Source: Streptomyces sp. TSRI0107 (lineage in GTDB: Bacteria; Actinomycetota; Actinomycetes; Streptomycetales; Streptomycetaceae). From it: a stretch of DNA of 64,000 bases. Position numbers and translations under genes: made by a program. The stretch spans positions 434,001 to 498,000 of the forward strand of contig NZ_LIVZ01000006.1 of the NCBI RefSeq assembly GCF_001905845.1. Reading direction: 5' to 3'. A model generated the notes under the pieces. The model was not told the DNA's origin and made no database searches. It saw nothing but the letters and a program-made list of their open reading frames with translations. This document shows, piece by piece, positions 49,005 through 57,147 of the stretch (within the stretch, counting starts at the first letter, position 1; every line of letters starts with the position of its first letter).

Positions 49005-49969
49005 CAAGTGACTCCTTGAAGATCATCGGCAATCGCTTCGGCGATCGGCAGGCCGGTAGCGCCTTGAATCCAGTCCCACTGGCCACACGGATTGACCTCG
49101 AGGAACGTCCACTGCCCGTCGTGGCCCACGATGAAGTCTGCCGCGCCGTAGCGCAGTTGCAGCCGCTCCATCAGGCGCCGCATCCCCGCGGCCACCGGCT
49201 CGGGTACGTCGGTGGTGGTGTAGGCCAGAGTCCCGTAGTCGCTGCGCCAGTCCTCGTAAGCGGCCTCACTGCCGGCGCGGATGGCGGCGGCGAGCATGCG
49301 CTCGCCCACCACCGTGAGACGCACCTCGTGCTCCTTGTCGACCCAGGCCTGGAAGAGGTGCGCGGTGGTGTCGATCCCCCGCAGGTCGGCGAGGTCTTCC
49401 CGGCTCAGGCGCCGCGTGTATACGGACTTGAGCCGGCCGTCCTCGATGAGCACCGGGGAGGCGACCGGCTTGCAGACGACCGCCCAGCCGGTCGCAGCGG
49501 CGAAGGCCCATACGTCCTCGGCTCGGTTCGTGATCAACGTGGTCGGGATGCGCAGCCCGCAGGCGCGCGCCGCGGCGAGCTGCACGGGCTTGTACTCGGC
49601 GCGCGCCATGGCGGTCGGATGGTTCACCCAGCGGCATTCCAGGGCGGACAGGATGCCGCCCAGGCCGGCGCGGGCCTGGGCGGCGGCGAACCTCTCCTCC
49701 GGGCCGGACATCCCCTGGGGGAACCGGAACGCCCCGGGAGCGCGGTAGTAGACCGCGCCGACCCGGGACAGCTCCACCGTCCGGTGCTCGGTGGTGAGGA
49801 CGCCCGTCCACGCCTGCCCCTGATCGATCCTTCCGGCCAGGGCGAGCCGTTGCGGGAAGTCGGCGGTGTCCATGCGGAACACCTCGGCCCCGCGGCGCTC
49901 CAGCTCGACGACGACTCGGTCCGTGGACCAGTCGTCGGCGGCGGCGATGATCAGGACGGGCGCGGGCAT
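49004..49969 (-). CDS. ATP-grasp graspetide ligase (SAV_5884-type RiPP maturase)
   Basis: 321 aa from ATG at 49969. The ATP-grasp fold is shown by VLIIAAADDWSTDRVVVELE at the N-terminus, the substrate/ATP part WVNHPTAMARAEYKPVQLAA, GWAVVCKPVASPVLIEDGRL and the metal/ATP end motif WTFLEVNPCGQWDWIQGATG (E-x-N). Together with the precursor and PIMT-like genes this is the TIGR04187-type ligase, which forms ester or amide bonds between Ser/Thr/Lys and Asp/Glu side chains of the precursor. Its ATG overlaps the precursor stop (TGATG), which suggests tight translational coupling. Confidence 0.88.
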   Translation of the reverse strand: MPAPVLIIAAADDWSTDRVVVELERRGAEVFRMDTADFPQRLALAGRIDQGQAWTGVLTTEHRTVELSRVGAVYYRAPGAFRFPQGMSGPEERFAAAQARAGLGGILSALECRWVNHPTAMARAEYKPVQLAAARACGLRIPTTLITNRAEDVWAFAAATGWAVVCKPVASPVLIEDGRLKSVYTRRLSREDLADLRGIDTTAHLFQAWVDKEHEVRLTVVGERMLAAAIRAGSEAAYEDWRSDYGTLAYTTTDVPEPVAAGMRRLMERLQLRYGAADFIVGHDGQWTFLEVNPCGQWDWIQGATGLPIAEAIADDLQGVT

Positions 49970-50265
49970 CAGTCCTTCGGCCCCTCGTCCAGCGGCGGCG
50001 GATTCTCCGTCGAGCCGTCCGGCACGGTCGGCGTGTGCGTGTTCGCCATACAGGTGAGCAGGCCGCCACCGTCGGAGAGGTTGACCTGGCGGCTGTGGTC
50101 GTAGGCGTGCGCCGGGATGCGGACGGCGCCGGTGGAGTCGGGGACGCGGGCGAAGCGCAGGGCCCACGGCCGGGTCTGCGGGGCCGACGGGGGTTCCGTA
50201 CTGTGCGGGGTACGGCCTCCGGACGGTGTGAGGGGAAACGCCTCACGATCCAGAGCTGTTGTCAC
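49969..50265 (-). CDS. Graspetide precursor peptide
   Basis: GTG at 50265, preceded at 6 nt by GGAG, gives 98 aa; ATGs at 50277 and 50271 add 4 and 2 residues. The leader holds the family pattern RPWALRFARVPDSTG and AYDHSRQVNLSDGGG recognised from ATP-grasp target RiPPs (TIGR04186-like). The C-terminal core contains THTPTVPDG and STENPPPLDEG: hydroxyl donors T76, T78, T80, S85, T86; acids E87, D93, E94; and an Asp-Gly at D83-G84 suited to aspartimide formation. Ring pattern is prediction. The stop overlaps the ligase ATG. Confidence 0.85.
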   Translation of the reverse strand: MTTALDREAFPLTPSGGRTPHSTEPPSAPQTRPWALRFARVPDSTGAVRIPAHAYDHSRQVNLSDGGGLLTCMANTHTPTVPDGSTENPPPLDEGPKD

Positions 50266-50481
50266 GGCCATCTCCATTCGGTTGTGATGCGGCGTCCGAC
50301 GCAGAGCGGTACCAGATCGTGGGGGCGCTGCGCCGAGGGATTGTCTGTCTGGTGGCCCGGCTCGTGTGCCTGGCCCGTGCGGTCGCCGTGAGGGTGTGTC
50401 AGGACGGCGTCCGCGCCGGCACCGGAGCGAGGACGGGAGCGGTTACGGCGGCCACGTGCAGCGGCAGGTCGACGAGCACTG

Positions 50482-50676
50482 TCACGAGCACCCGGCCCAC
50501 GGATGGCAGGAGCAGCCGCACCGGGGTTGCAGGAGAATCCCACGCCCGTGGGGCAGCGGAATGTCGTCGGTCCGGCGGCACTCGCGGTGCAGGCCCTGGT
50601 ACTCCGGCCGCTTCGCGAGCGTGCACTCGGCCGACAGCACCACCGAGTCTCCGACGGGAAACGTGGTCGCCTTCAC
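50482..50676 (-). CDS. Small Cys-containing protein upstream of the RiPP genes
   Basis: 64 aa from GTG at 50676, overlapping the previous gene's TGA by 4 bp (GTGA). It has a Cys early (VVLSAECTLA) and a C-terminal Cys cluster PRCGCSCHPWAGC preceded by RTDDIPLPHGRGILLQ. Spaced Cys/His suggests zinc binding. Similar small proteins occur beside XRE regulators in many Streptomyces genomes (recollection). Function unknown. Confidence 0.6.
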   Translation of the reverse strand: MKATTFPVGDSVVLSAECTLAKRPEYQGLHRECRRTDDIPLPHGRGILLQPRCGCSCHPWAGCS

Positions 50677-50900
50677 GCCTTCTCACCTCGCGACCGGGCA
50701 TTCGCCACCGATACGCCGGCGCTGAGCGCTTCCTCGGCCGTGACCGGCCGTAACTTGTCCGGCTCCGCGTCCCACTCGGTGCCGCCGCCGAACAGGCGCA
50801 GCTGCACGTACGGACCGACGAAGCCCATCACCCTGCCGACCCTCTTCGCGCCGGTGTCCTCGACCACGTCCCCGAGGCGGGGCTCGTAGGTCACCCCCAT
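50673..50900 (-). CDS. Small conserved protein, SH3-like (VGRVMGFVGPYVQLR)
   Basis: 75 aa from ATG at 50900. The pattern GDVVEDTGAKRVGRVMGFVG then PYVQLRLFGGGTEWDAEPDK is that of a short beta-barrel like protein seen repeatedly near Streptomyces regulator/RiPP gene sets. It is overlapped by its neighbours on both sides (10 bp with the upstream gene, 4 bp with the downstream), so all three are probably translated together. No function known. Confidence 0.65.
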   Translation of the reverse strand: MGVTYEPRLGDVVEDTGAKRVGRVMGFVGPYVQLRLFGGGTEWDAEPDKLRPVTAEEALSAGVSVANARSRGEKA

Positions 50901-51199
50901 TGCTCACCCCCGAAGGGGCCCGCCTGGGCGCTCGCGTAGATGTCCGTCCCCAGTCTCGCCACATAGGGCCGGACAAGGACGCCCATGTGCTCCCACGACG
51001 CCTGTGCGGGCGGGGCGGGCCGCACCCGGCGGTGTCTGCGGGCGGCAACAAGCCGCGCACCCCGGACATCCTGTGACGGCTGACGAGGGAGGGTGGCGGG
51101 CACCCCGGGAGGCATGGTGGTGCGGCGGTGCCGACCCGACACCCGGGGGCCGAACAGGACCACTCTTACCCATTCGAGTGCCTGTGATAGGAAAGCCAA
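50891..51199 (-). CDS. Small hypothetical protein, first of three overlapping genes
   Basis: Up to 102 aa. A TTG at 51199 or a GTG at 51163 could start it. The N-terminal part is basic; the conserved-looking end is WEHMGVLVRPYVARLGTDIY. It overlaps the next gene by 10 bp. No family is recognised. It lies 121 bp downstream of the XRE regulator gene's stop, with a possible promoter in between. Confidence 0.55.
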   Translation of the reverse strand: MAFLSQALEWVRVVLFGPRVSGRHRRTTMPPGVPATLPRQPSQDVRGARLVAARRHRRVRPAPPAQASWEHMGVLVRPYVARLGTDIYASAQAGPFGGEQWG

Positions 51200-51320
51200 T
51201 GTCGGCGCTCCTCAGTAGCGTTGGCCGCGCCCCGGGGCCGTTTGCCCGGCCGCCGGGGTCCTTGACCAAGACCGTAGAAGCGCCTGCACCCGATCGCCGA
51301 CCGTAATCCGGTCGCTACGC

Positions 51321-52571
51321 TCAGGCGGCGAGGATGCCGATGCGTGCTGCCAGGTCGGCGGCACGCCGCCTGCGGGGGGCGCGGGTCGACTCCACCTCTT
51401 CGAGAAGGATCACCCGCGCGTAGCCGTTGTACCGGATCGTCTCCGGGGCGGCCTCGAATGCCTTCTCGAGAGAGGCGAGCGCGGTATCCGGCTGGTTGTC
51501 CAGCTGGTAGCCGCGGGCCTCCTCGATACGGTGCCGGGCGCGGCGCGGCCTCGACTTGATGACGCTCTGGTCGGCGCGTGCGGCCTGCCGCACGGATTCG
51601 CCGCCCTGGTGCAGCTCCACCGCGACCGTCACCGCGTGCGCGCCCATGACGGCTCGCGAGAACGACGTGACCGGGTGGAAGTAGTCGGGCGGCAGCCGCT
51701 CCGCCATCTCTCGGGCCTTCTCCCAGTGCCGCCACGCCGTACCGGTCTCCCGTCGGCGGGCGGCGGTGTAGCCGAGCTCGAACTCCAACGCCCCGGCGAT
51801 TGCGAGGACGTCGTCGCCGGCGTCCGGCAGCAGCGGGTTGAGGAAGCCGACGGCCTCGCGATTCACGGCGTCGGCCGCGTCGAAGTGCCGCTGCCCTGAG
51901 TCGCGGTGCGCCTGAGCGAGCAGCCATGAGGCGACACCGATGGTGTGTGGGTCCTCGCTCTCCTGTGCGGCGACCATCCCGCGCTCGGCGACCCGCCACA
52001 GCAGAGAGCTGTCCGGCTGGTAGGCGATGAAGAACTGGCTGAGGCTGTACGTCTCCGCGAGCAGCGCCTGAGCCCGGCGGCGCTCCGCAGCCGAATCCGC
52101 GTGGCGCACGAGAGCCTGTGCGTCGCGGATCAGGTCCGGCAGCAGCCGGCCGATCGCCTCACGGTGGTTCCTCGAGGCGTGCCGCTCCCGCCAGGCCGCG
52201 TGCAGGCGGGCCTCCAGGTGCGCGATCGGCGGCGGGTCGACGTTCGACGTGAGCGGGAACGAGTCCACGGCTGCCTTCACCGCGCCCAGCCGGGGATGGC
52301 CCGGGCCGACGAACAGGTCGACGCGAGCGTCCGGTCGCCCGGTCAGATCCGCCAGGTCCCGCACTCGCAGCGCCTCAGCGATCCGCATCACCATGTCGAG
52401 GCCGGGGGACTTCTGTTGCCCGTTCTCGATCTTGCGCAACGTGTGCGGCGAAATGCCGACGAGGTCCGCGAGCTGAGCCTGCGTCATGCCGCGGCGCTCG
52501 CGCAGAATCTGTGTTCTCTGGCCGAACCGCAGCGGGTCGGCGTACGGGTCGGGGGTAACATCCTCAGACAT
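51321..52571 (-). CDS. XRE-family regulator with TPR-like C-terminal domain
   Basis: 416 aa from ATG at 52571 (AGGAGGGG upstream; GTG three bases earlier is also possible). The HTH is QILRERRGMTQAQLADLVGI then SPHTLRKIENGQQKSPGLDM (~residues 22-61). The remaining ~330 residues are helical, TPR-like (RRAQALLAETYSLSQFFIAY, ALASLEKAFEAAP), as in peptide- or signal-sensing XRE regulators. Position at the head of the RiPP gene set suggests it controls the cluster. An inverted repeat GCGATCG (52644-52650) / CGATCGC (52663-52669) lies ~75 bp upstream and could be its own operator. Confidence 0.8.
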   Translation of the reverse strand: MSEDVTPDPYADPLRFGQRTQILRERRGMTQAQLADLVGISPHTLRKIENGQQKSPGLDMVMRIAEALRVRDLADLTGRPDARVDLFVGPGHPRLGAVKAAVDSFPLTSNVDPPPIAHLEARLHAAWRERHASRNHREAIGRLLPDLIRDAQALVRHADSAAERRRAQALLAETYSLSQFFIAYQPDSSLLWRVAERGMVAAQESEDPHTIGVASWLLAQAHRDSGQRHFDAADAVNREAVGFLNPLLPDAGDDVLAIAGALEFELGYTAARRRETGTAWRHWEKAREMAERLPPDYFHPVTSFSRAVMGAHAVTVAVELHQGGESVRQAARADQSVIKSRPRRARHRIEEARGYQLDNQPDTALASLEKAFEAAPETIRYNGYARVILLEEVESTRAPRRRRAADLAARIGILAA

Positions 52572-52715
52572 CACGGCCTTGCCCCTCCTGGCAGCTTCGT
52601 CACTGCCAGAGTAGGGGCAGGGCTGTTCTCATGTGAGGGTCTCGCGATCGCCTGATCACTGCCGATCGCTCGTGGGCGGAGCTCATGCCGTGCCACCGCA
52701 CGACGCGTGCCGCAC

Positions 52716-53807
52716 TCAGGCCCCGTCCGGCCGCACAACCCCCAGAATCGGCATCGACCCCGCCCCCGCGACCGTCACCGTGCGCCCCGGGCGCGGGGCG
52801 TGGACGATGGTGCCGTCGCCGATGTACATGCCGACGTGGCTGGCGTCGTCGAAGTAGATGACGAGGTCGCCGGGGCGCATGTCCTCGACGGGGACGCGGG
52901 TCAGCTGCTGCCACTGCTGCTGGGAGGTGCGGGGGATGCCGCGGCCGGCACTCGCCCAGGCCTGGGAGGTGAGGCCGGAGCAGTCGAAGGAGTCGGGGCC
53001 CTCGGCGCCCCACACGTACGGCTTGCCGATCTGGGCCGTGGCGTACTTGACGGCCTGCTTGCCTTGGGCGGTGGCCTTGCCGTCGAGGTCGTCGAGGATG
53101 CCGGTGTCCAGCCAGTCGTCCTGCGCCTTGCGGGCGGCCTCGCGCTCCAGTTCGGCGAGCCGTTCCCGCTCCTCCTTCTCCAGCTGGGACTCCAGCTTCT
53201 CGGCCGCCGCGATCTGCTTCTCGATCTTCTTCTGGGCGGTGGCCTTCGCCTTGCGGTTGGCCTCCAGCTTCTTCCACTGGGCGGAGGCGTCCGCGGCGTA
53301 CTGCTCCAAGTCCTCCTGGGTGCGCTTGGTTTCCTCGATCAGGTGCTTGGTGGCGCGTTCGCCCTGGCGGACCCGGCCGGTGCCGTCCAGGAATTCCTCC
53401 GGGTCCTCGCTGAGCATGAGCTGGGCCTCGGGCGGGAGGCCGCCGGTGCGGTACTGGGCGGCGGCCGCGGCGCCCGCGCGCTCCTTCAGCTCGGCCAGCT
53501 TCTCCTTGCCCTTGACGATCTTCTTCGCCAGCTCGACGAGCTGCCGGGACTGCTCGTCGGCCTTCTCCTCCGCCGCGTTGTAGGCGTCGGTGGCGGCGGC
53601 CGCCTCGCGGTAGAGCTTCTCCAGCCGCTCGCGGACCTCTTCGAGTTCCTTGTCGGTGGAGGCCGCCGGGGACGAGGAGGCCGAGGGGGTGGGTGTGGGA
53701 CGGGGTGCGCCGGCGGCGGCGAACGCCGGGCCGGGTGCCGCCAGTACGGTGACCGCGCAGACGACGGTGACGGCCGCCGAGATCAAGCCACGCCTGCCCC
53801 TTGCCAT
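52716..53807 (-). CDS. Secreted NlpC/P60 peptidoglycan endopeptidase with coiled coil
   Basis: 363 aa from ATG at 53807. A signal peptide (~residues 1-36, ending AFAAAG) is followed by a Ser/Pro/Thr linker and then a long coiled coil (~50-225, e.g. LEEVRERLEKLYREAAAATD). The C-terminal NlpC/P60 domain has the catalytic Cys in SFDCSGLTSQAW, the His in DDASHVGMYIGDGT and the third polar residue in IVHAPRPG. It should cut gamma-D-Glu/DAP bonds in peptidoglycan; the coiled coil may autoinhibit it, as in RipA-type proteins. An upstream in-frame GTG/TTG frame adds 24 residues and is less likely. Confidence 0.92.
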   Translation of the reverse strand: MARGRRGLISAAVTVVCAVTVLAAPGPAFAAAGAPRPTPTPSASSSPAASTDKELEEVRERLEKLYREAAAATDAYNAAEEKADEQSRQLVELAKKIVKGKEKLAELKERAGAAAAAQYRTGGLPPEAQLMLSEDPEEFLDGTGRVRQGERATKHLIEETKRTQEDLEQYAADASAQWKKLEANRKAKATAQKKIEKQIAAAEKLESQLEKEERERLAELEREAARKAQDDWLDTGILDDLDGKATAQGKQAVKYATAQIGKPYVWGAEGPDSFDCSGLTSQAWASAGRGIPRTSQQQWQQLTRVPVEDMRPGDLVIYFDDASHVGMYIGDGTIVHAPRPGRTVTVAGAGSMPILGVVRPDGA

Positions 53808-53996
53808 ACCTCTGCCCCCAAACTGATTTACCGTCAGTAACTTAGGTCGCCTGAGGGATCGTGCCATGCCGTGGCGCAAAACGACAGAGGCCGTGAATCA
53901 CTCCCCCGATCCGCCCGCCGTACGACGATCCGCCCGCCTGTGTGACGAACGACTCACGGAGATCGTTCCGGTGGGGGCGCGCGGGGCGCGCAGGCG

Positions 53997-54845
53997 TCAG
54001 CGCGGCGCCAACGCCTCCCAGGTCAGGGTCACTTCGCCCTGCCGCCACCGCGCCGGACCGTCCGTCACCGGCCAGTCCGCCGTCAGCTCGCGGACCGCGC
54101 GGATCCAGCGCTGCCGGGCGCCGTAGGAGGCGTAGGGCGCGGCAGCGGCCCAGGCGCGGTCGAAGTCGCGCAGGAAGGCGTGCACCGGCTCGCCGGGGAC
54201 GTTGCGGTGGATCAGCGCCTTGGGGAGCCGTTCCGCCAGGTCCGAGGGGCGCTCCAGGGAGCCCAGCCGGGTCGCGAAGGTCACCGTGCGCGGGCCCTCG
54301 GGACCGAGTGCGACCCACACGTGCCGCCGGCCGATCTCGTCGCAGGTGCCCTCGACCAGCAGCCCGCCGCGCGAGCCGGTCTCCGGGTCGGCCGGGGCGA
54401 GCCGGGCGCACAGCCGCTCCCAGACGGCGGCGACCTGGGCCTCGTCGTACTGGCGCAGCACGTTGGCCGCGCGGATGAGGTGCGGGCGCTGCGGGACCGG
54501 CACCTCGAAGCCGCCGTGCCGGAAGGTCAGCCCGTCGCGCTCGTACGGCCGTGCCGCGGCGACCCGCGCCGGTTCGATCTCGATGCCGACCACGCGCGCG
54601 TGGGGCGCCGTCATGCGCAGCCGCGTCAGCAGTTCCACGGCCGTCCAGGGGGCGGCGCCGTAGCCGAGGTCGACGGCGACGGGGTCGGGGGCGCGCCGCA
54701 GCTCACGGCCGTGCGTGGCCGCGATCCAGCGGTCCATGCGGCGGAGCCGGTTGGGGTTGGTCGTCCCGCGCGTCACCGTTCCCACGACGGCCCCGCCGCT
54801 CGAGCGAAGCCGGGAGTGGGGGCGGGTCGCCGCGCGGGAGGTCAT
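53997..54845 (-). CDS. Class I SAM-dependent methyltransferase-like protein
   Basis: 282 aa from ATG at 54845. The methyltransferase motif I is DPVAVDLGYGAAPWTAVELL, then HARVVGIEIEPARVAAARPY, but the region after it lacks an obvious catalytic motif, so the substrate is unknown. The conserved order (this gene divergent from mshA) is known in Streptomyces. A longer frame upstream to 55073 overlaps the mshA promoter and is not used. Confidence 0.75.
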   Translation of the reverse strand: MTSRAATRPHSRLRSSGGAVVGTVTRGTTNPNRLRRMDRWIAATHGRELRRAPDPVAVDLGYGAAPWTAVELLTRLRMTAPHARVVGIEIEPARVAAARPYERDGLTFRHGGFEVPVPQRPHLIRAANVLRQYDEAQVAAVWERLCARLAPADPETGSRGGLLVEGTCDEIGRRHVWVALGPEGPRTVTFATRLGSLERPSDLAERLPKALIHRNVPGEPVHAFLRDFDRAWAAAAPYASYGARQRWIRAVRELTADWPVTDGPARWRQGEVTLTWEALAPR

Positions 54846-54937
54846 GGATACGAGGGTAGGCGGCCTGGAGAGGCACGCGATGGACGCTCGAACGGTTGAG
54901 CGAAAGTGGGTAATGATTAGGCAAAGAAGGGCGCGGC

Positions 54938-54964
54938 GGAAATGGAGTGGCCGAATCCAGTGTT
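54938..54964 (+). promoter_or_regulatory. SigR-type promoter of mshA
   Basis: GGAAAT (54938-54943), 18 bp, GTT (54962-54964, within GTTG). This fits the thiol-stress sigma factor SigR consensus GGAAT-N18/19-GTT. mshA is known to be a SigR target in S. coelicolor, so the site is well supported by context. The mshA start codon is ~65 bp downstream. Confidence 0.72.
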
Positions 54965-55027
54965 GCCGCCTCTTGGAGGGCCCGCACGTCCTCCCGCAGG
55001 CATGCCCGCAGCAAGGAGGAACGGCCC

Positions 55028-56365
55028 GTGAGCCAGTACATCGGCAGGCTCGGACGGCGCTCCCCGGCCACACCCGCGCGGCTGCGACTGCACCGCAGGC
55101 CCCGCCGCGTCGCGATGCTCTCCGTGCACACCTCCCCCCTGCACCAGCCCGGCACCGGCGACGCGGGCGGCATGAACGTATACATCGTCGAACTCGCCCA
55201 GCGGCTCGCCGCGATCAACATCGAGGTCGAGATCTTCACCCGGGCCACCACCGCCGCCCTCCCGCCCACCGTCGACCTCGCCCCCGGCGTCCTCGTCCGG
55301 CACGTCGACGCGGGCCCCTACGAGGGCCTGGCCAAGGAGGAGCTGCCCGCCCAGCTGTGCGCCTTCACCCACGGCGTGATGCAGGCCTGGGCCGGCCACC
55401 GCCCCGGCTACTACGACCTGGTCCACTCCCACTACTGGCTCTCCGGCCACGTCGGCTGGCTCGCCGCCCAGCGCTGGGGCGTCCCCCTGGTGCACGCCAT
55501 GCACACCATGGCCAAGGTCAAGAACGCCAACCTCGCCGACGGCGACACACCCGAGCCCGCCGCCCGCGTGATCGGCGAGACCCAGATCGTCGCCGCCTCC
55601 GACCGGCTCATCGCCAACACCGCCGAGGAGGCCGGCGAACTCGTCCGGCACTACGCCGCCGACCCCGCCAAGGTCGCCGTCGTCCACCCCGGCGTCAACC
55701 TCGACCGCTTCTCCCCGGCCGACGGCCGCGCCGCCGCCCGCGCCCGCCTGGGCCTGCCCCAGGACGCCCTGATCCCGCTCTTCGCCGGCCGCATCCAGCC
55801 GCTGAAGGCGCCGGACGTGCTGCTCCGCGCGGTCGCCGTCCTCCTCGACGAGCACCCCGAGCTGCGCCCCCGGATCGTCGTCCCCGTGGTCGGCGGGCCC
55901 AGCGGCAGCGGCCTCGCCAAGCCGGAGGGCCTGCAGAAGCTCGCCGCCCGCCTCGGCATCGCCGACGTCGTCCGCTTCCACCCGCCCGTCGGCCAGGACC
56001 GCCTCGCCGACTGGTTCCGCGCGGCGTCGGTCCTGGTCATGCCGTCGTACAGCGAGTCCTTCGGGCTGGTCGCCATAGAGGCGCAGGCGTCCGGCACGCC
56101 GGTCCTCGCGGCGGCGGTCGGCGGCCTGCCGGTGGCGGTGCGCGACGGCCGTACCGGCGTCCTCGTGCAGGGCCACGATCCGGCCGCCTACGCGCGCGTG
56201 CTGCACGACTTCGCCGCCGAACCCGCTCTGGCGGACCGGATGGGCGCGGCCGCCGCCGCGCACGCCCGCTCCTTCGGCTGGGAGGCCTCCGCGGCCACCA
56301 CCGCGGAGGTGTACACGGCCGCGCTGCAGGCCCACCGGCGTCGCGTACGCTCGCCCCATGGGTGA
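55028..56365 (+). CDS. mshA: D-inositol-3-phosphate glycosyltransferase MshA (mycothiol synthesis)
   Basis: 445 aa from GTG at 55028 after AAGGAGG. It is a GT4-type retaining glycosyltransferase. Motifs are SVHTSPLHQPGTGDAGGMNV (UDP-GlcNAc/inositol-P region), HSHYWLSGHVGW, HAMHTMAKVKN, AGRIQPLKAPDVLL and the C-terminal E-x7-E SESFGLVAIEAQASGTPVLA. It performs the first committed step of mycothiol, the actinobacterial thiol buffer. A SigR-type promoter lies upstream. The end overlaps the next gene by 8 bp. Confidence 0.95.
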   Translation: MSQYIGRLGRRSPATPARLRLHRRPRRVAMLSVHTSPLHQPGTGDAGGMNVYIVELAQRLAAINIEVEIFTRATTAALPPTVDLAPGVLVRHVDAGPYEGLAKEELPAQLCAFTHGVMQAWAGHRPGYYDLVHSHYWLSGHVGWLAAQRWGVPLVHAMHTMAKVKNANLADGDTPEPAARVIGETQIVAASDRLIANTAEEAGELVRHYAADPAKVAVVHPGVNLDRFSPADGRAAARARLGLPQDALIPLFAGRIQPLKAPDVLLRAVAVLLDEHPELRPRIVVPVVGGPSGSGLAKPEGLQKLAARLGIADVVRFHPPVGQDRLADWFRAASVLVMPSYSESFGLVAIEAQASGTPVLAAAVGGLPVAVRDGRTGVLVQGHDPAAYARVLHDFAAEPALADRMGAAAAAHARSFGWEASAATTAEVYTAALQAHRRRVRSPHG

Positions 56366-56873
56366 GTCCACGGGTGAGGCACAGCAGCGGGCCGCGCAGG
56401 TCATCGAGGACGTCCTGAAGGACGCCGAGCTGGAGTGGGAGGGCCCCGAGCCCGGCCACTTCGTCGTGAAGCTCCCCGGCACCCGCAAGCTGTCGACGAC
56501 CGTCTCGCTGATCGCCGGCCGCCACTCCCTCTCCCTGAACGCCTTCGTCATCCGCCACCCCGACGAGAACGAGGCCGGCGTCCACCGCTGGCTCCTGGAG
56601 CGCAACCTGAGGCTCTACGGCGTGAGTTACGCCGTGGACCCGCTGGGCGACGTCTACGTCACCGGCAAGCTGCCGCTGGCCGCGGTCACCGCCGACGAGG
56701 TGGACCGCCTCCTCGGCCAGGTCCTGGAGGCCGCCGACGGCGGCTTCAACACCTTGTTGGAACTGGGCTTCGCGAGCGCGATCCGGCGGGAGTACGAGTG
56801 GCGGGTGGCGCGCGGGGAGCCGACCCGCAATCTGGACGCGTTCAAGCACCTGATCGAGCGCCCGGCCGACTGA
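56358..56873 (+). CDS. YbjN-domain protein
   Basis: 171 aa from ATG at 56358, overlapping mshA by 8 bp, so translationally coupled. The central region FVVKLPGTRKLSTTVSLIAG and LSLNAFVIRHPDENEAGVHR has the YbjN/type III secretion chaperone-like fold. YbjN proteins affect motility and stress in E. coli, but the mechanism is unknown. The fixed linkage with mshA in Streptomyces suggests a role around thiol metabolism; that is inference. Confidence 0.82.
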   Translation: MGESTGEAQQRAAQVIEDVLKDAELEWEGPEPGHFVVKLPGTRKLSTTVSLIAGRHSLSLNAFVIRHPDENEAGVHRWLLERNLRLYGVSYAVDPLGDVYVTGKLPLAAVTADEVDRLLGQVLEAADGGFNTLLELGFASAIRREYEWRVARGEPTRNLDAFKHLIERPAD

Positions 56874-57147
56874 CGGGGCGGAGCACCCAGTTGGTGACCT
56901 GGCCCACGTGACGCACTCCACGTCACGGCCCGCGCCAAACCCCGCCAGGACGTGACGTTCGTCATCACCGGCCCCCCGTCACCCTGTCCAACTGCGGTAC
57001 GGAACGCGGCATATGACAGCGGCCCGCGTCGACCCGGGGTGCCGTAGACCATTCCGCTGCGGCGCCGACACCCGCTATGGTCCCCGTCGGTGGGTCGAGG
57101 TCCCTCGCCCCGCCGTGCCCTCGGGGGGAGGGAAGGAAGTAAAGACA

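Noticed and set aside
53808..53996. c-di-AMP (ydaO) riboswitch upstream of the NlpC/P60 gene
   Set aside because: Expected in Streptomyces cell-wall hydrolase leaders, but the upstream region is short and I could not find the conserved riboswitch segments.
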